Source: Tubiluchus corallicola (Eukaryota; Priapulida; Priapulimorpha; Priapulimorphida; Tubiluchidae). Taken from it: a stretch of 64,000 nt of DNA. This document shows positions 50,501-61,767 of this stretch, piece after piece. The stretch covers positions 1-64,000 of the forward strand of contig JAQGDQ010001078.1 in NCBI GenBank assembly GCA_030141605.1. Direction: 5' to 3'. The stretch's first letter is position 1, and the number at the start of each line of letters is the position of its first letter. The notes beneath the pieces were generated by a model. That model searched no databases. It had not been told where the DNA came from and saw only the letters and a program-made list of their open reading frames with translations. Position numbers and translations under genes: made by a program.

Positions 50501-53500
50501 GGGGGCGACTATAATGGCGGATTTTAACTGTTTAAATTTGAATTTGAATTTTTTTAAAATTTAATTTTGAAAAAAAATAAACAGTATTTTGCGTGCAAGA
50601 AAAACGATTTATTTAACATGGCATTTAACTAAAAGCTATAGCAACGGAACCTTAATTAAAACTAAAAAGTAAATTAAAATTTAATTAAGTATTTATCAGC
50701 TGTCAGGAATCCGACGCAGAACATCACTCCACAAGTATAGGGAGAATGTCGTGTCGTCTCTGCCGATCAGAGTCGCCCAACTCCAAGAGCCTCTTGCTCT
50801 CTGCATCTAATACTGCGTCAAAAATGCTTGCCAAGACTGCATGCAGGCTTGATGCTCCGCAGATTTTAGAGTGTTTATCGAAGCCTTTATTACTTTCCAA
50901 CGCTCGATGCCAATTTCTGAATCCTGTCTTTTGAAACGTCACGTCGTAAGTCGATGCGCCAAGCACACGACACGGGAAACAGAATGCAGCATCAATATCC
51001 TTTACGTATTCCAACCAGGACCTATCGTTGAACCACTGACCCTGAAATGATCTCGATTTTCCTCCAATTTTGGTCTTTGGGTATGCATCCACTACGTCCC
51101 GCAATGGCCCGCGACGGATGTACTCATCCTTTTGGATTCGTTCTGTTGGAATCGACGTTACAGTAGATACAGACGCCGTAGAACCTGGGTCGGGAACACT
51201 GTTGGACTTGGAAAATGAAGTTGGACTGCCTTGACATATTTTAAGAAATATAGCTAAAATGGCAGCGAAAACTAGCAAAGATTTTCCTAGCAGCAGAAAA
51301 ATGATGAAATGTGCTCAAAATCACGCCATTTTATGCAGCAAACTCGTGGGAAAGAGTCACTAAGGAGTAGCAAAGAGTCGTTAATGTCCAATCAGGAGGT
51401 GGCTGAGCCGTGGCTCATCAATTGGTATCTCCCAAACCCACTCTCTGGTACTAGGCTAGCTCAACATGACTTCAATGTTTGCATTGTTTTTGCTCTATTA
51501 TTTCACTTATTCTCTATTATAACACACTGCTGAATGAAGCTCGAGTGCTAACTGAGCCGTTTTGTTAACTAACAGTCTTTTGTGCAAAGACGCTAGTGCT
51601 ACTCAACGAGCTGTTAACTGTTCCTGCCTGCCTCCTGAATAAGTTATATGCAAGCAAATTAACTACATCCTGGCTTTCAGGTAAACACATACTCATGCTC
51701 ATGCTGTTCACATTTATGGAGCGCTGGCCACGTGTCAAAAAGTTGGAAATATATTTGCTTACCAGTCTCATTACGAGCCGCTGACGCACTTCAAATTTTT
51801 GACATTTTCTAAAACAAATTGGGGGGGGGGGGGGTCACTATTAGGGTCGCCAAAAGAATTGCTGGGGTCCAGGGCAAAAGGAAACTTGGACTCCTCGTCC
51901 AATTCTCCAAATAATGATACTCCGCAATTGCAGAGAAGTAGGTAAGGTGATACAAACTTAGAATTTCAGTATTTTTCTAACATTTTAAAGACGATTTGAT
52001 AATAGAATATATAAGACCAATACATTTAGTGTTTGTTTTTATAAAAAACAAAAAAAATGATATTTGACAGAATTTTTGGTGCATTCTACTTTGAAGCAGG
52101 AACTTATGGTGAGTTTTGGTTTGCAAGCTTCACATGTTATCTTGTTTGCATTGGTCAAGGTACGCCGTCGTTTTTTCCTCGTTTGGTTTGTGGGCCCCAG
52201 CTCAACTCATGGACACCGGGCGCCGCCCCGGCTAACCACCTTTTTAGTGGGTCTGGTCACTATAATGCCTCATTTACACCTATCTAGTCAGGGTTGTCCA
52301 CTGGTAGGGAAAGTCCACGGGCCTTCACAGAGTGTTGAAAAACAATTAAATTAACTTAGGGGTACCTATACTGTTGATGACACAAAAAACATCTAAACAC
52401 TTTATAATCTGTAAATGATACTAAAGTATATTAGCAATGCAGCTTCTAATTTGAGTCAAGCAAGGAACAAATAAAACGGGTGGGCAAGTTTTTGCATTTT
52501 TAAACGTTTAGCATGTTTTACAGTGTAATATTTATTAAAACAAATGTTTATTAGCATTTTCGGCTAATTTTGATTAAGTTTTCCAGCCACCAAAATCAAT
52601 TTAATAAGGAATTTAAATTATTTTCACACAATTGACGCACATTACATTCAGGCTAATAAACTATTTACAGTCTGTACTGTTTAGCAAACTGGCTCAATTT
52701 TTTCTTCTGGGTGGCTGAGTTACATTATTTACATCAGGTTTGTCTTTTTAAAAACAGTTACAGACAAGTGGGTAGTTGTATCATCGGTAAGAATACCCAA
52801 AAATATTCCCAGAAAGCCCTGGTTATTTCGCTGGCTTTGAGACAACTTTAGGAATACGAATTGGATTATTTATCAAATCATTCGACAAGAGCAAAATCTA
52901 AGCGGCGTTTTGATTGTTGCCTGTTCGCTATGATGTCACTGATTTACGATCATAACCTATATGTACCTCTCATTTTTACAGTAATCAAAAATAAACTGTA
53001 ATTTTTCATCCAAGATATACAACTTATAATGCCGAAGATGGCAGATACACGTATTCTTATCCTAGAGGAAGTTTCCAAAAGTCTCTGAAGAAACTGATGC
53101 CGTTTAATCAGTGAATCAAGGAGTGCATTGCTTTGTGAATTTCATTGTGATGGACTTCCTGTAATATTAGGTGTGATGGACTTCCTATAATATTAGGTGT
53201 GATGGACTTCCTGTAATATTAGGTGTGATGGACTTCCTATAATATTAGGTGTGATGCACTTCCTGTAATATTAGGTGTGATGCACTTCCTGCAATATTAG
53301 GTGTGATGCACTTCCTGTAATATTAGGTGTGATGGACTTCCTGTAATATTAGGTGTGATGGACTTCCTGTAATATTAGGTGTGATGCACTTCCTGTAATA
53401 TTAGGTGTGATGGACTTCCTGTAATATTAGGTGTGATGGACTTCCTATAATATTAGGTGTGATGGACTTCCTGTAATATTAGGTGTGATGGACTTCCTAT

Positions 53501-56500
53501 AATATTAGGTGTGATGGACTTCCTATAATATTAGGTGTGATGGACTTCCTATAATATTAGGTGTGATGGACTTCCTGTAATATTAGGTGTGATGGACTTC
53601 CTGTAATATTAGGTGTGATGGACTTCCTGTAATATTAGGTGTGATGGACTTCCTATAATATTAGGTGTGATGGACTTCCTGTAATATTAGGTGTGATGGA
53701 CTTTCTGTAATATTAGGTGTGATGGACTTCCTGTAATATTAGGTGTGATGGACTTCCTGTAATATTAGGTGCGATTGACTTCCTGTAATATTAGGTGTGA
53801 TGGACTTCCTGTAATATTAGGTCTGATGGACTTCCTGTAATATTAGGTGTGATGGACTTCCTGTAATATTAGGTGTGATGGACTTCCTGTAATATTAAGT
53901 GTGATGGTTTTCCTGTAATATTAGGTGTGACGGACTTCCTGTAATATTAGGTGTGATGGACTTCCTGTAATATTAGGTGTGATGGACTTCCTGTAATATT
54001 AGGTGTGATGGACTTCCTGTAATATTAAGTGTGATGGACTTCCTGTAATATTAGGTGTGATGCACTTCCTGTAATATTAGGTGTGATGCACTTCCTATAA
54101 TATTAGGTGTGATGGACTTCCTGTAATATTAAGTGTGATGGACTTCCTGTAATATTAAGTGTGATGGACTTCCTGTAATATTAGGTGTGATGGACTTCCT
54201 GTAATATTAGGTGTGATGGACTTCCTGTAATATTAGGTGTGATGGACTTCCTGTAATATTAGGTGCGATGGACTTCCTGTAATATTAGGTGTGATGGACT
54301 TCCTGTAATATTAGGTGTGATGGACTTCCTGTAATATTAGGTGTGATGGACTTCCTGTAATATTAGGTGTGATGGATTTCCTGTAATATTAAGTGTGATG
54401 GACTTCCTGTAATATTAGGTGTGATGGACTTCCTGTAATATTAGGTGTGATGGACTTCCTGTAATATTAGGTGTGATGGACTTCCTGTAATATTAGGTGT
54501 GATGGACTTCCTGTAATATTAAGTGTGATGGACTTCCTGTAATATTAGGTGTGATGCACTTCCTGTAATATTAGGTGTGATGGACTTCCTGTAATATTAG
54601 GTGAAGCATTAAGTCATAAAGCGACACTTGCCTGCTTTAGGTTAGACACATCCATCAAATACAACGATTCTCTGACGAGATTTCGCTCTGTAAACTTATT
54701 AAGATTAAAACATATGCAACTTATGTTTCTGATTATTACTGATTTTTCTGGTTATTTTTCTGGCATACCTGTGAATTTGGTGTGAAATGAATCTTCCACA
54801 TTCTCCTGTTTTTCTATTTCTTTGCCTGCATGTTCAAAAACATTCAAATATTGCTCAAAACTTGTATTCCCATGACCTGAATCTGTTCAAATAAAAAGAG
54901 AGTAAAGTTTCAAGTAAGACAGGATTATTTTTCATATACTACCCCATTTTCAAATCCGATAAAAAGTATACGTTTTAACAAAAGTAATACTGCAAAAGTG
55001 TTTCTGATAATAAAATAATTGATTAGAAACTTAATTAACGGCGTGCCTAACTATTGATGACATCACAAACTAACATAATTTCCAACAGTAAAAATATTCC
55101 ACGTGAGCTTGTTGCACGTGTTCGCGAAAACCAAAATTGAAGTACAGTGCTACTGTGAGATATTCAGAGTGTTGTACTAAAACTAGGCAAGTTTTCAGAT
55201 TAAGATTTAAATTTCATGACCTGTCAAACGTGTGTAGTTCGTCGTAAACTAACACATCTGAACTGAGAGGTGCATCACCTGTTTTTTGTGCAATGCGTTT
55301 CCGAAATGCAGGCGCTAGTACCCGTCTAACGCAGACGCCATGCCCGGTGTTTAACAGGCTTTTCTTGACAAAGATCACCAACAATTCAGGTCAAAAATAA
55401 TCAAAGTTAATCTGAAACTAAATCTCGTTACGGAAAAGCAGCACTCAACAGGTCGAAATTTATCAACCATCCAAAATGTTGAAAGGAAAACGATTACCTT
55501 ATTAAGAGTAATTTACACTACAGAATTGTTATTTCTCAAGTCTAAATTCTTATAGTTACCAAAGTGCAACTCGCTTATAAAATGTTCTGCTGGAAAACTG
55601 TATACAGCAGTGACGTCATTGTCAGTTCAGTCCTGCCGGCTGTTAGTTAAACTGAAGTACGGAATAGATCAAATTTAATGATCGGAAGGATTTAGATACT
55701 GTGTACAGTAATCATGTATATTTTACACCACAAATCAAAATGAGGTATGGTCTAGAAAGTACTTTTTGTTAATAATATTACTAAAGTGATAAAACTGAAC
55801 TTATTTGGTTTGCAGTTCGAACAGATGTTGAGCAGATGCTGATAGAAATAACTATTCTAATATGAATTCTGAACTAAAACACGACGCACCATTTAGAACT
55901 ACTATTTGATACCACTATGGCCGCAGTCCATAGACCAGTGAGTAACAAACATTGCAGAAGGTAGTTAAGCAAGCCAAATTAAGGTAAATTAACATTTGCA
56001 CAATTTTCTCACAATGTGAACTTAGCGACCTAAATTAGGCAACACGGACACTAGGAAGTTTTTGAATGATGGCAGGGCATTTATTGTTTGTGGATGACTT
56101 CTTCTGTGATGCTGCCTCCAGCTACATCGCTGGTGCAGGTGTATACACGTGAACGTAGCTAAAACCTCTAGTGTTACAGAATTCATCTTAGAGGACTATC
56201 AGGTGTACACACGTGAACGTAGCTAAAACCTCTAGTGTTACAGAATTCATCTTAGAGGACTATCCTTGACAACTAGCTACCTACTGGTCGTGTCACAAAC
56301 ACCAGTGTAACGAGTAAGCCTATTAATACTAAAAGTGGATCTACAGATTGCCAAGCCGTATAAAAACTACACACACTACACGCGTAGTCTTGCCAGTTCT
56401 CATAATGTGGCTATGATTACCAGTGATGTGTCTTGTCTATGTACTGTTAATCTATAGGTCTACTATAAAGAGAAACACTTTTACCTGCAAAATAATTAAA

Positions 56501-59500
56501 GATTCTTCGTGAAAATTTACGTTCAGGTAGAAATCCTAACTTCTTTTTCGCCATAAGCTCGTGTTCTATAAGAAAACATCATCAACATTTAAAAAGAACT
56601 GCAAATGCTATTGCTCGAACGTAATATCCATTTCCATTTCTTCGTGCAGAAACAACCTTTTGTCAACTATTGCTTGTCGTGAGGTTGTCAGGAATACACT
56701 GCACATACACTGCGCATGTAAAATACACAGACAAACAATAAGCGTGGACATTGCTTGCATATGATGCGCTAGGGTCAGTTCTTTTCTGTTAGAACATCAT
56801 TTATCTTTGCCATGACATTCTTTTTATCATGAAGTTTTAAAATACAGAGTAACTTTATTTTCAGTTCACAATATAAAAACTGTCTAAACACTCATTACGC
56901 AAACGAGACCGACACCACGCGTTAAATAGTTACTATGCAAGCGAGTATCACAAAAACAAGGGAAAAATCACACTTTGCAGAATGTAACAACATTAACTAT
57001 TTATATCGTTTCTCATAATCAAAATAATTACAATACATTAATACGTTTTCTAAGTCTGATCCTCTCCCACCAGTGAACTTCTTTCTCTAGACCACTTTTT
57101 ATGAAATCCGGATGTCTTGCCAATATCAGGTAAATCGAAGTTGTTCCTGATTTCTGAGCACCGATTAGGTAAACATACGGCAGACATCTCAAAAATTTCA
57201 TGTTTTCTGAAACGAAAAATGAGCAGTACTATGTCATTTCCAATTTAGATTATGCTGGTTGGATTTACTATTAAGGTGCAACTAATATTTATTTTTTATT
57301 CAACCCAGATCAAAATTTTGAAACATTATAATTGCATTTATATATAAATTACATACTGATGTTTTCACCCGCACCCCTGGTCTGTCCTGGTTTTGTCCAT
57401 TACGAAGCCTGTACCTACTATCACCTACAAGTAGTCTAATATGCAGAACTTCCGCGGCAGCAGCACGGGCAGGTGTGCTTACGATCTCAGCACCTGTTCC
57501 GTAAACCAATGTGAAAGATGCAGAACAAAAGTGCTGGCAGGTTTATTTTAATTTCTTCTTCAATTCTGTGGCATCACTGCACGGTTTTGGGACAAACTTT
57601 ACGACATAGTGTAACAACGCGAATTTCAACCCAATCCTACTTGACTGCCGTCAGTTAACTGGTGTCAGAAGTGGGATGAATTTGATAAAGCTTGGCAATC
57701 AACGTTAGCAGCTACATCAAAAAATTAACAGCAATAACAAGACGATTCTGTAACTGTTAACGGCTAATTTATACTGAAGCCAAGTTTTCAGTGCAAGTCT
57801 ACCCATACGTGAAAAAGATCTACATGGCTTCCTCCTAATCGTTCTGATGTTACAAATCTACTTTCCACTAAACAGTTTGAAATTTTCTGAACATGTGATC
57901 CACATCAAATAGTACGCATTAAAAGAAATAAACGGCAATATTTTCCTCAAACTTTTCTTTGCGTAATATCTCACTCAACTTTAAAACGATTTATTACATT
58001 TTCTGCAAATTTTATTTATTTTTTTTATGAAATGACTGACTTAGCAAAAAATTTCTGCGAAATGGCAATTCTAGGAAAAATCTGTTCTGTGAAGATTTTT
58101 TATTCGGAAGCAGATTTTTCTGACAAAAAACTTTTCTGTGAATATTTTCCGATAAAAATTTCTATGACCAAAAGACTTTTCTAAGATAAGGCTCTTCTGG
58201 GAAACGAGTTTAACCCACTGAATATTATTGGACCAAGAGAGGTGTTCGTCTGCAGTAAAGTTTAAGAAAGAAAATGATGATGATTCTACGATCTCGATTA
58301 CATTCGCGCTACGTTTAAAGTTCAAAGTGAAATGTTTATGCCACGCTGACTGCTACTGAAGTTTTAGTTTTCAACATTCAGCCAAATTTGTTACATCTGA
58401 GCCATTCATTTGGGATCTTTAATTCATTATTAAATCCAACAGAATGATATATTACTTAGCACCAAGGGGTTAGGGTTAGGGTATAAATTACAACCATTTA
58501 AGCAATGCGTGAACAAACATGAACTGATAAGTTTAACAGTCAATTGTGAAAACACGACGTGATATTTTTGCAGTCTTTGCATCTTTACAGAAACATGTTG
58601 CTCATTGTAGTATCTAGGCCCGCTCCCACTCCCACTCCTGCTCACCCTCCCACTCCCGCTTCCACCCCCGCTCCCACTCCCACTCCCACTCCCGCTCCCA
58701 CTCCCAGACGTTTTAGAGTTCCACTATTTCTGTTTGTCTGTTTAACTTACCTTCATTTGAAACGTAAAAACACGGATTTTTGTAGTTGTCTAAGTAGCGA
58801 ATTCCTGCCTGTAGAAAAAAGGCTGATTTAAACCAATTATTAAAATTGAAAAAGCTAAAACAAATTATTTGTCAAAACAAAATACAAACGCCAAGTAAGG
58901 AAGATTAGACAGTTTTAAGACTCTGTATAGGTTCATTGGTGTTCACGTGTGTTATAGGTTCATTGGTGTTCACGTGTGGTATAGGTTTATTAGTGTTCAC
59001 GTGTGTTATAGGTTCATTGGTGTTCACGTGTGTTATAGGTTTATTAGTGTTCACGTGTGTTATAGGTTTATTAGTGTTCACGTGTGTTATAGGTTTATTA
59101 GTGTTCACGTGTGTTATAGGTTTATTAGTGTTCACGTGTGTTATAGGTTTATTAGTGTTCACGTGTGTTATAGGTTTATTAGTGTTCACGTGTGTTATAG
59201 GTTTATTAGTGTTCACGTGTGTTATAGGTTTATTAGTGTTCACGTGTGTTATAGGTTTATTAGTGTTCACGTGTGTTATAGGTTTATTAGTGTTCACGTG
59301 TGTTATAGGTTTATTAGTGTTCACGTGTGTTATAGGTTTATTAGTGTTCACGTGTGTTATAGGTTTATTAGTGTTCACGTGTGTTATAGGTTTATTAGTG
59401 TTCACGTGTGTTATAGGTTTATTAGTGTTCACGTGTGTTATAGGTTTATTAGTGTTCACGTGTGTTATAGGTTTATTATTCACGTGTGTAAATGATAGCG

Positions 59501-59988
59501 GCATAAATGTTCTCTTTAAATACAGCGATGTAATACCAAAAAATGGTAGGCTCCATCCTAGGTTTGATTTTAGAATTTTTTAGTTAAATTTACTTTAAGA
59601 CAGCAACAAGAACAAATGACTTTTGGTCGTAAAAATTTGGAAATATGCATGATCATTGATAAAGAAGTTATTAAAGTAAATATTAGAAACTGCATTGTTG
59701 ACAAAGAGTGCTAATATTTGTATCACTTACATTAGAGCATCTTAGTGCTCTGTTCATAGTATCTGGAATTAGCTGCCTTGATATAGAATTAAGTTCAGAT
59801 TGCGTCAAGATGCTTTTGTTTCCAAGATGTCCCGATTCTCTGCAGCCTTCACGAGTTGATACGTGGACATTTTCACGAGTTGATACGTGCACATCGAAGA
59901 ACAACGCACGTGTAATAATACTCAAGATGCAAAACGCAGCGAAGATTATGAAAACAAAAGAGGATATTCTATGCGAATACTGAAGCAT
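44579..59988 (-). CDS. Carbohydrate sulfotransferase, CHST15-like (GalNAc4S-6ST family), nine exons, complete
   Basis: Exons, in transcript order: 59731-59988, 58751-58808, 57045-57206, 56485-56565, 54769-54882, 50108-50267, 48150-48318, 46046-46199, 44579-44727. Every junction is GT..AG, all phases agree, and the lengths sum to 1305 nt (434 aa plus TAG). Residues about 9-30 are a hydrophobic stretch after a short basic N-terminus, which indicates a type II Golgi membrane protein. KNPC and LRCLPYVYLIG lead into GAQKSGTTS (residues 121-129), the 5'-phosphosulfate loop. EVHWW follows, and then RNPTDRLIS (273-281), the 3'-phosphate site with the R-x-P-x-x-R-x-x-S pattern. The C-terminal part carries LILRFED and ends FYSSFNKDLAELLGDEMWLWK-like, as in CHST15 relatives. 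The family moves sulfate from PAPS to glycosaminoglycan sugars in the Golgi lumen; the exact acceptor here is inferred only. NCT and NST are possible N-glycosylation sites. The first exon contains a small internal duplication (VHVSTRE twice). The start is the first ATG before the membrane segment, in a poor context. The introns contain many mobile-element pieces and two large minisatellites. Confidence 0.93.
44978..45300. mobile_element. Inverted copy of the 39.9-kb MITE
   Basis: Left end aaaggtcaaaggttaa, right end acttaacctttgacctaca. The interior matches 39900-40215 on the opposite strand. It lies in the last intron of the sulfotransferase gene. Confidence 0.65.
45349..45530 (-). other. 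Short unassigned open stretch in the last sulfotransferase intron
   Basis: Minus-strand codons read VGAKMIQDHNYQFNGYSKET, then LMRHLQDVLEDLDFGSD, ending FQAT and TAA. The composition looks protein-like, with no low complexity. I do not recognise the family and see no clear acceptor. It may be a TE or gene relic. Confidence 0.25.
46828..47145 (+). mobile_element. Possible solo LTR with TATA box
   Basis: Begins tgttatggaggcacctgt, contains ccagtataaaagcgtg (TATA-like, 46980-46995) and ends near gacaataaaacttgttaca, giving TG..CA ends with a poly(A) signal. GC content is higher than its surroundings. I could not confirm a target duplication. Confidence 0.35.
47150..47330 (+). mobile_element. 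hAT-type element end
   Basis: Begins cagtggcgccgtgcaatggg and continues with aaaatgtcaaaaattt and ggcttgtaatgag. The inner part is repeated in inverted orientation at 51740-51840 beside the hAT fragment, so both come from one family. Confidence 0.55.
47605..47705 (+). mobile_element. LINE 3' UTR fragment, same family as 21 kb
   Basis: From aacagtaactcgcac to ggaataaattcatat, this matches the 3' UTR at 21050-21140 with few differences. It is a heavily 5'-truncated copy in intron 7 of the sulfotransferase gene. Confidence 0.65.
49140..49510 (-). mobile_element. LINE reverse-transcriptase C-terminal fragment (zinc-knuckle-like end)
   Basis: The minus strand is open and reads LRISSHSLAIETGRHRKP, NERYCTQC, then IEDKTHLLLHCSRYEQLRN, ending LPTD and a stop. 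The C-x2-C ... H-x4-C arrangement after the Arg-rich segment is the usual end of CR1/RTE-like ORF2 proteins. It lies in intron 6 of the sulfotransferase, in the same orientation as that gene. Confidence 0.7.
49600..49785 (+). mobile_element. LINE reverse-transcriptase thumb fragment, opposite orientation
   Basis: The plus strand reads TEVILFSRKSN, YPTLYLSN, then VLKHLGIHLTSDLNWNYHV, matching the K..h(L)Gi.l...l.W..H block that follows the RT active site in LINEs. It faces away from the fragment at 49140-49510, so these are two insertions or an inversion. Confidence 0.7.
50467..51300 (-). mobile_element. hAT transposon fragment (TTF-type zinc finger, ZMYM1-like)
   Basis: An open frame at 50724-51278 (184 codons) contains FQGQWFNDRSWLEY, DAAFCFPCRVLG and TGFRNWHRALESNKGFDKHS. 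This is the TTF-type zinc finger that precedes the hAT transposase in ZMYM1/ZNF862-like elements. The catalytic region and dimerisation domain are absent. One end looks like a hAT terminus at 50467: caggggcgtcgtgcacc followed by a G-run. Sequence near 51740-51840 matches, inverted, the element end at 47154-47300. It lies in intron 5 of the sulfotransferase. Confidence 0.75.
51301..53152. other. Intron 5 of the sulfotransferase, TE-derived and unassigned sequence
   Basis: G-runs at 51820-51835 and a GC-rich patch at 52180-52330 suggest further element debris. No domain seen. Confidence 0.4.
53153..54604. repeat. 26-bp minisatellite, about 56 units, in sulfotransferase intron 5
   Basis: The unit is ggtgtgatggacttcctgta plus atatta. 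Most variation is at one site, g/c (gatggac or gatgcac), and g/a (ctgtaa or ctataa). A 26-bp period cannot keep a frame open, and no long frame is present. The unit includes ACTTCCTGT, the complement of ACAGGAAGT. Confidence 0.96.
55020..55400. mobile_element. Dispersed repeat related to 1.1-1.3, 18.6-18.9 and 19.2-19.7 kb
   Basis: Shared words are gaactgagaggt, cacctgttttttgtgcaa, gcgctag, gtctaac, aatattccacgtgag and tgttgcac. Copies occur at 1080-1330, at 18620-18870 (inverted), at 19210-19670 and here. No coding sequence. It is a non-autonomous element, partly in front of the TTAA-ended unit. Confidence 0.55.
56138..56268. repeat. Two copies of a 64-bp unit
   Basis: aggtgtacacacgtgaacgt, agctaaaacctctagtgtta and cagaattcatcttagaggac are repeated back to back in sulfotransferase intron 4. 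Confidence 0.9.
58925..59485. repeat. 27-bp minisatellite, about 21 units, in sulfotransferase intron 1
   Basis: The unit is gtgttcacgtgtgttatagg plus tttatta, extremely uniform between copies. Each contains the palindrome CACGTG. Open frames THVNTNKPI on the minus strand and its plus-strand partners result from the 27-bp period. Confidence 0.96.
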
Positions 59989-61235
59989 CGCTATTCATAT
60001 GATTTCACAGTTTCAAACACACAGATTTGCTTTATTTTTGATAAACTCCGAAAGCCCGAAGGAAACACAGTAATGTGGAGAATAATTGCAGGATTATTCC
60101 ACGAACACAACATTAACAGGTACATTGATTATTCTGATGATCGAACACGTTCTATCAATCTCAGTCACAATGTTAGTCTAGTCTTAGTCTTAGTCTTAGT
60201 CTCTGATTGTACTTAGCAATTCTGTTTCGTTTTTATTCACTGATATTATAGCTGTAAACACTAAAGTGTGCAGTAATTTAAATCTACAGAGCGTAGAGAT
60301 TTTTCCTGTTGTGCCACTTAACCTTATTTTAACTGAGGTCTACGTTATTGTCGTTAATGACCGTTCATTAGGTAAAGCCGCAGTCTTTTTTCTTAGGCAA
60401 ATGTCTGTTTAGGTCAAGAGAGCTAGTATGTCGTCTAAAAACTGTCGCCTGTTCAGTTTTCATTTATCTCAAAATATGTCGAAATATTAGCATTGATTGA
60501 TAAACCAAAGCATGAAACTAATGTAAAAATGTTGGGAAAACAAAAGAGGATATTCTATGCGAATACTGAAGCATCGCTATTCATATGATTTCACAGTTTC
60601 AAACACACAGATTTGCTTTATTTTTGATAAACTCCGAAAGCCCGAAGGAAACACAGTAATGTGGAGAATAATTGCAGGATTATTCCACGAACACAACATC
60701 ATTGATTTAGCTCCTGTGAATAGATTCCTGCAATCAGTATTAACAGGTACATTGATTTATTCTAAAATAGATGAAAAGCAAGTGTTCTTAGCAAGACACA
60801 CACGTTCTATCAATCTCAGTCACAATGTTAGTCTTAGTCTTAGTCTTAGTCTTAGTCTCATGATTGTACTTAGCACATTCTGTTTCGTTTTTATTCACTG
60901 ATATTATAGCTGTAAACACTAAAGTGTGCAGTAATTTAAATCTACAGAGCGTAGAGAATTTTTCCTGCTTGACTGCCACTTAACCTTATTTTAACTGAGG
61001 TCTACGTTATTGTCGTTAATGACCGCTTCATTAGGTCAAAGTCCGCAGTCTTTTTTCTTAAGGCAGAATGTCTGTTTAGGTCAAGATAGAGCTTACGTAT
61101 GTCGTCTAAAAACTGTCGCCTGTTCAGTTTTCAATTTATCTCAAAATATGTCGAAATATTAGCATTGATTGATACCCAACATTGAACTCAAAAACAAGCA
61201 TTGATTGAAACTAAATGTAAAAAGTGTTGGCAGAA
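59948..61235. repeat. Tandem duplication of about 0.6 kb including the sulfotransferase start region
   Basis: 59948-60540 and 60541-61235 are near-identical direct copies (aaaacaaaagaggatattct, tcatatgatttcacagtttc, gagcgtagagattt, caaaatatgtcgaaatatt). Copy 1 overlaps the first codons of exon 1 of the sulfotransferase; copy 2 repeats the start codon and about 13 codons, then diverges. A gtcttagtctta microsatellite of different length lies in both. Confidence 0.8.
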
Positions 61236-61439
61236 TTTAATCACTATGTGCTACCTTCTTATAAAAAAATCTCCAACAACATCGTTGTGTAGCTGGTATC
61301 GTTTAATTTGAAAACAAATAAGATAATTTTATATAATTTTGCTCAATTTTACAGCGAAATCTAAACCAAATTGATTTTAACAAAGTTTTACGCAAATTAT
61401 AAAATCTAATCTCTAGTCTTTTTAATAACCAAAGGTACA

Positions 61440-61694
61440 AAATTTAAGAAGTTAATAAATGAACATAACCTGGTGATCCTATAAGTGTAATTATGAAATT
61501 ATAACAACGAATCAATGAATGACGCTAAACAATCTGTTACTGCAGTGTGTGAATGCCTGAGTTACTCCAATCTACAGTATGTGTACATGTAAAAGACCGG
61601 TCACATGACCTGTTTAAAAGGAAACCAATTTCTAACAGAAAGAGTGGGCTATACAAGTTTGCATCAGCACACCGCCCCCTTAAATGCTTCCTCC
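61440..61694 (-). mobile_element. Polypurine tract and start of the BEL/Pao 3' LTR
   Basis: On the minus strand, after the stop, comes a purine-rich tract (61694-61672, ending AAGGGGGCGG), directly followed by TGTGCTGATG at 61671. This is the usual plus-strand primer site and TG start of an LTR. The LTR's far end could not be fixed. Confidence 0.5.
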
Positions 61695-61767
61695 ATTATC
61701 CCCTTTAATTAACATTTTAAGTAATGTGACAATTACTAACAAAACTAATTATCATATATAATTTCTG

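Noticed and set aside
58071-58325. 84-aa frame upstream of sulfotransferase exon 3 as an extra exon
   Set aside because: Exons 2 and 3 already join in phase (58751 to 57206), and this frame has no good splice sites or family similarity.
58905-59583. THVNTNKPI or VLVFTCVIG repeat proteins
   Set aside because: A 27-bp satellite lying wholly inside intron 1 of the sulfotransferase; several frames are open at once.
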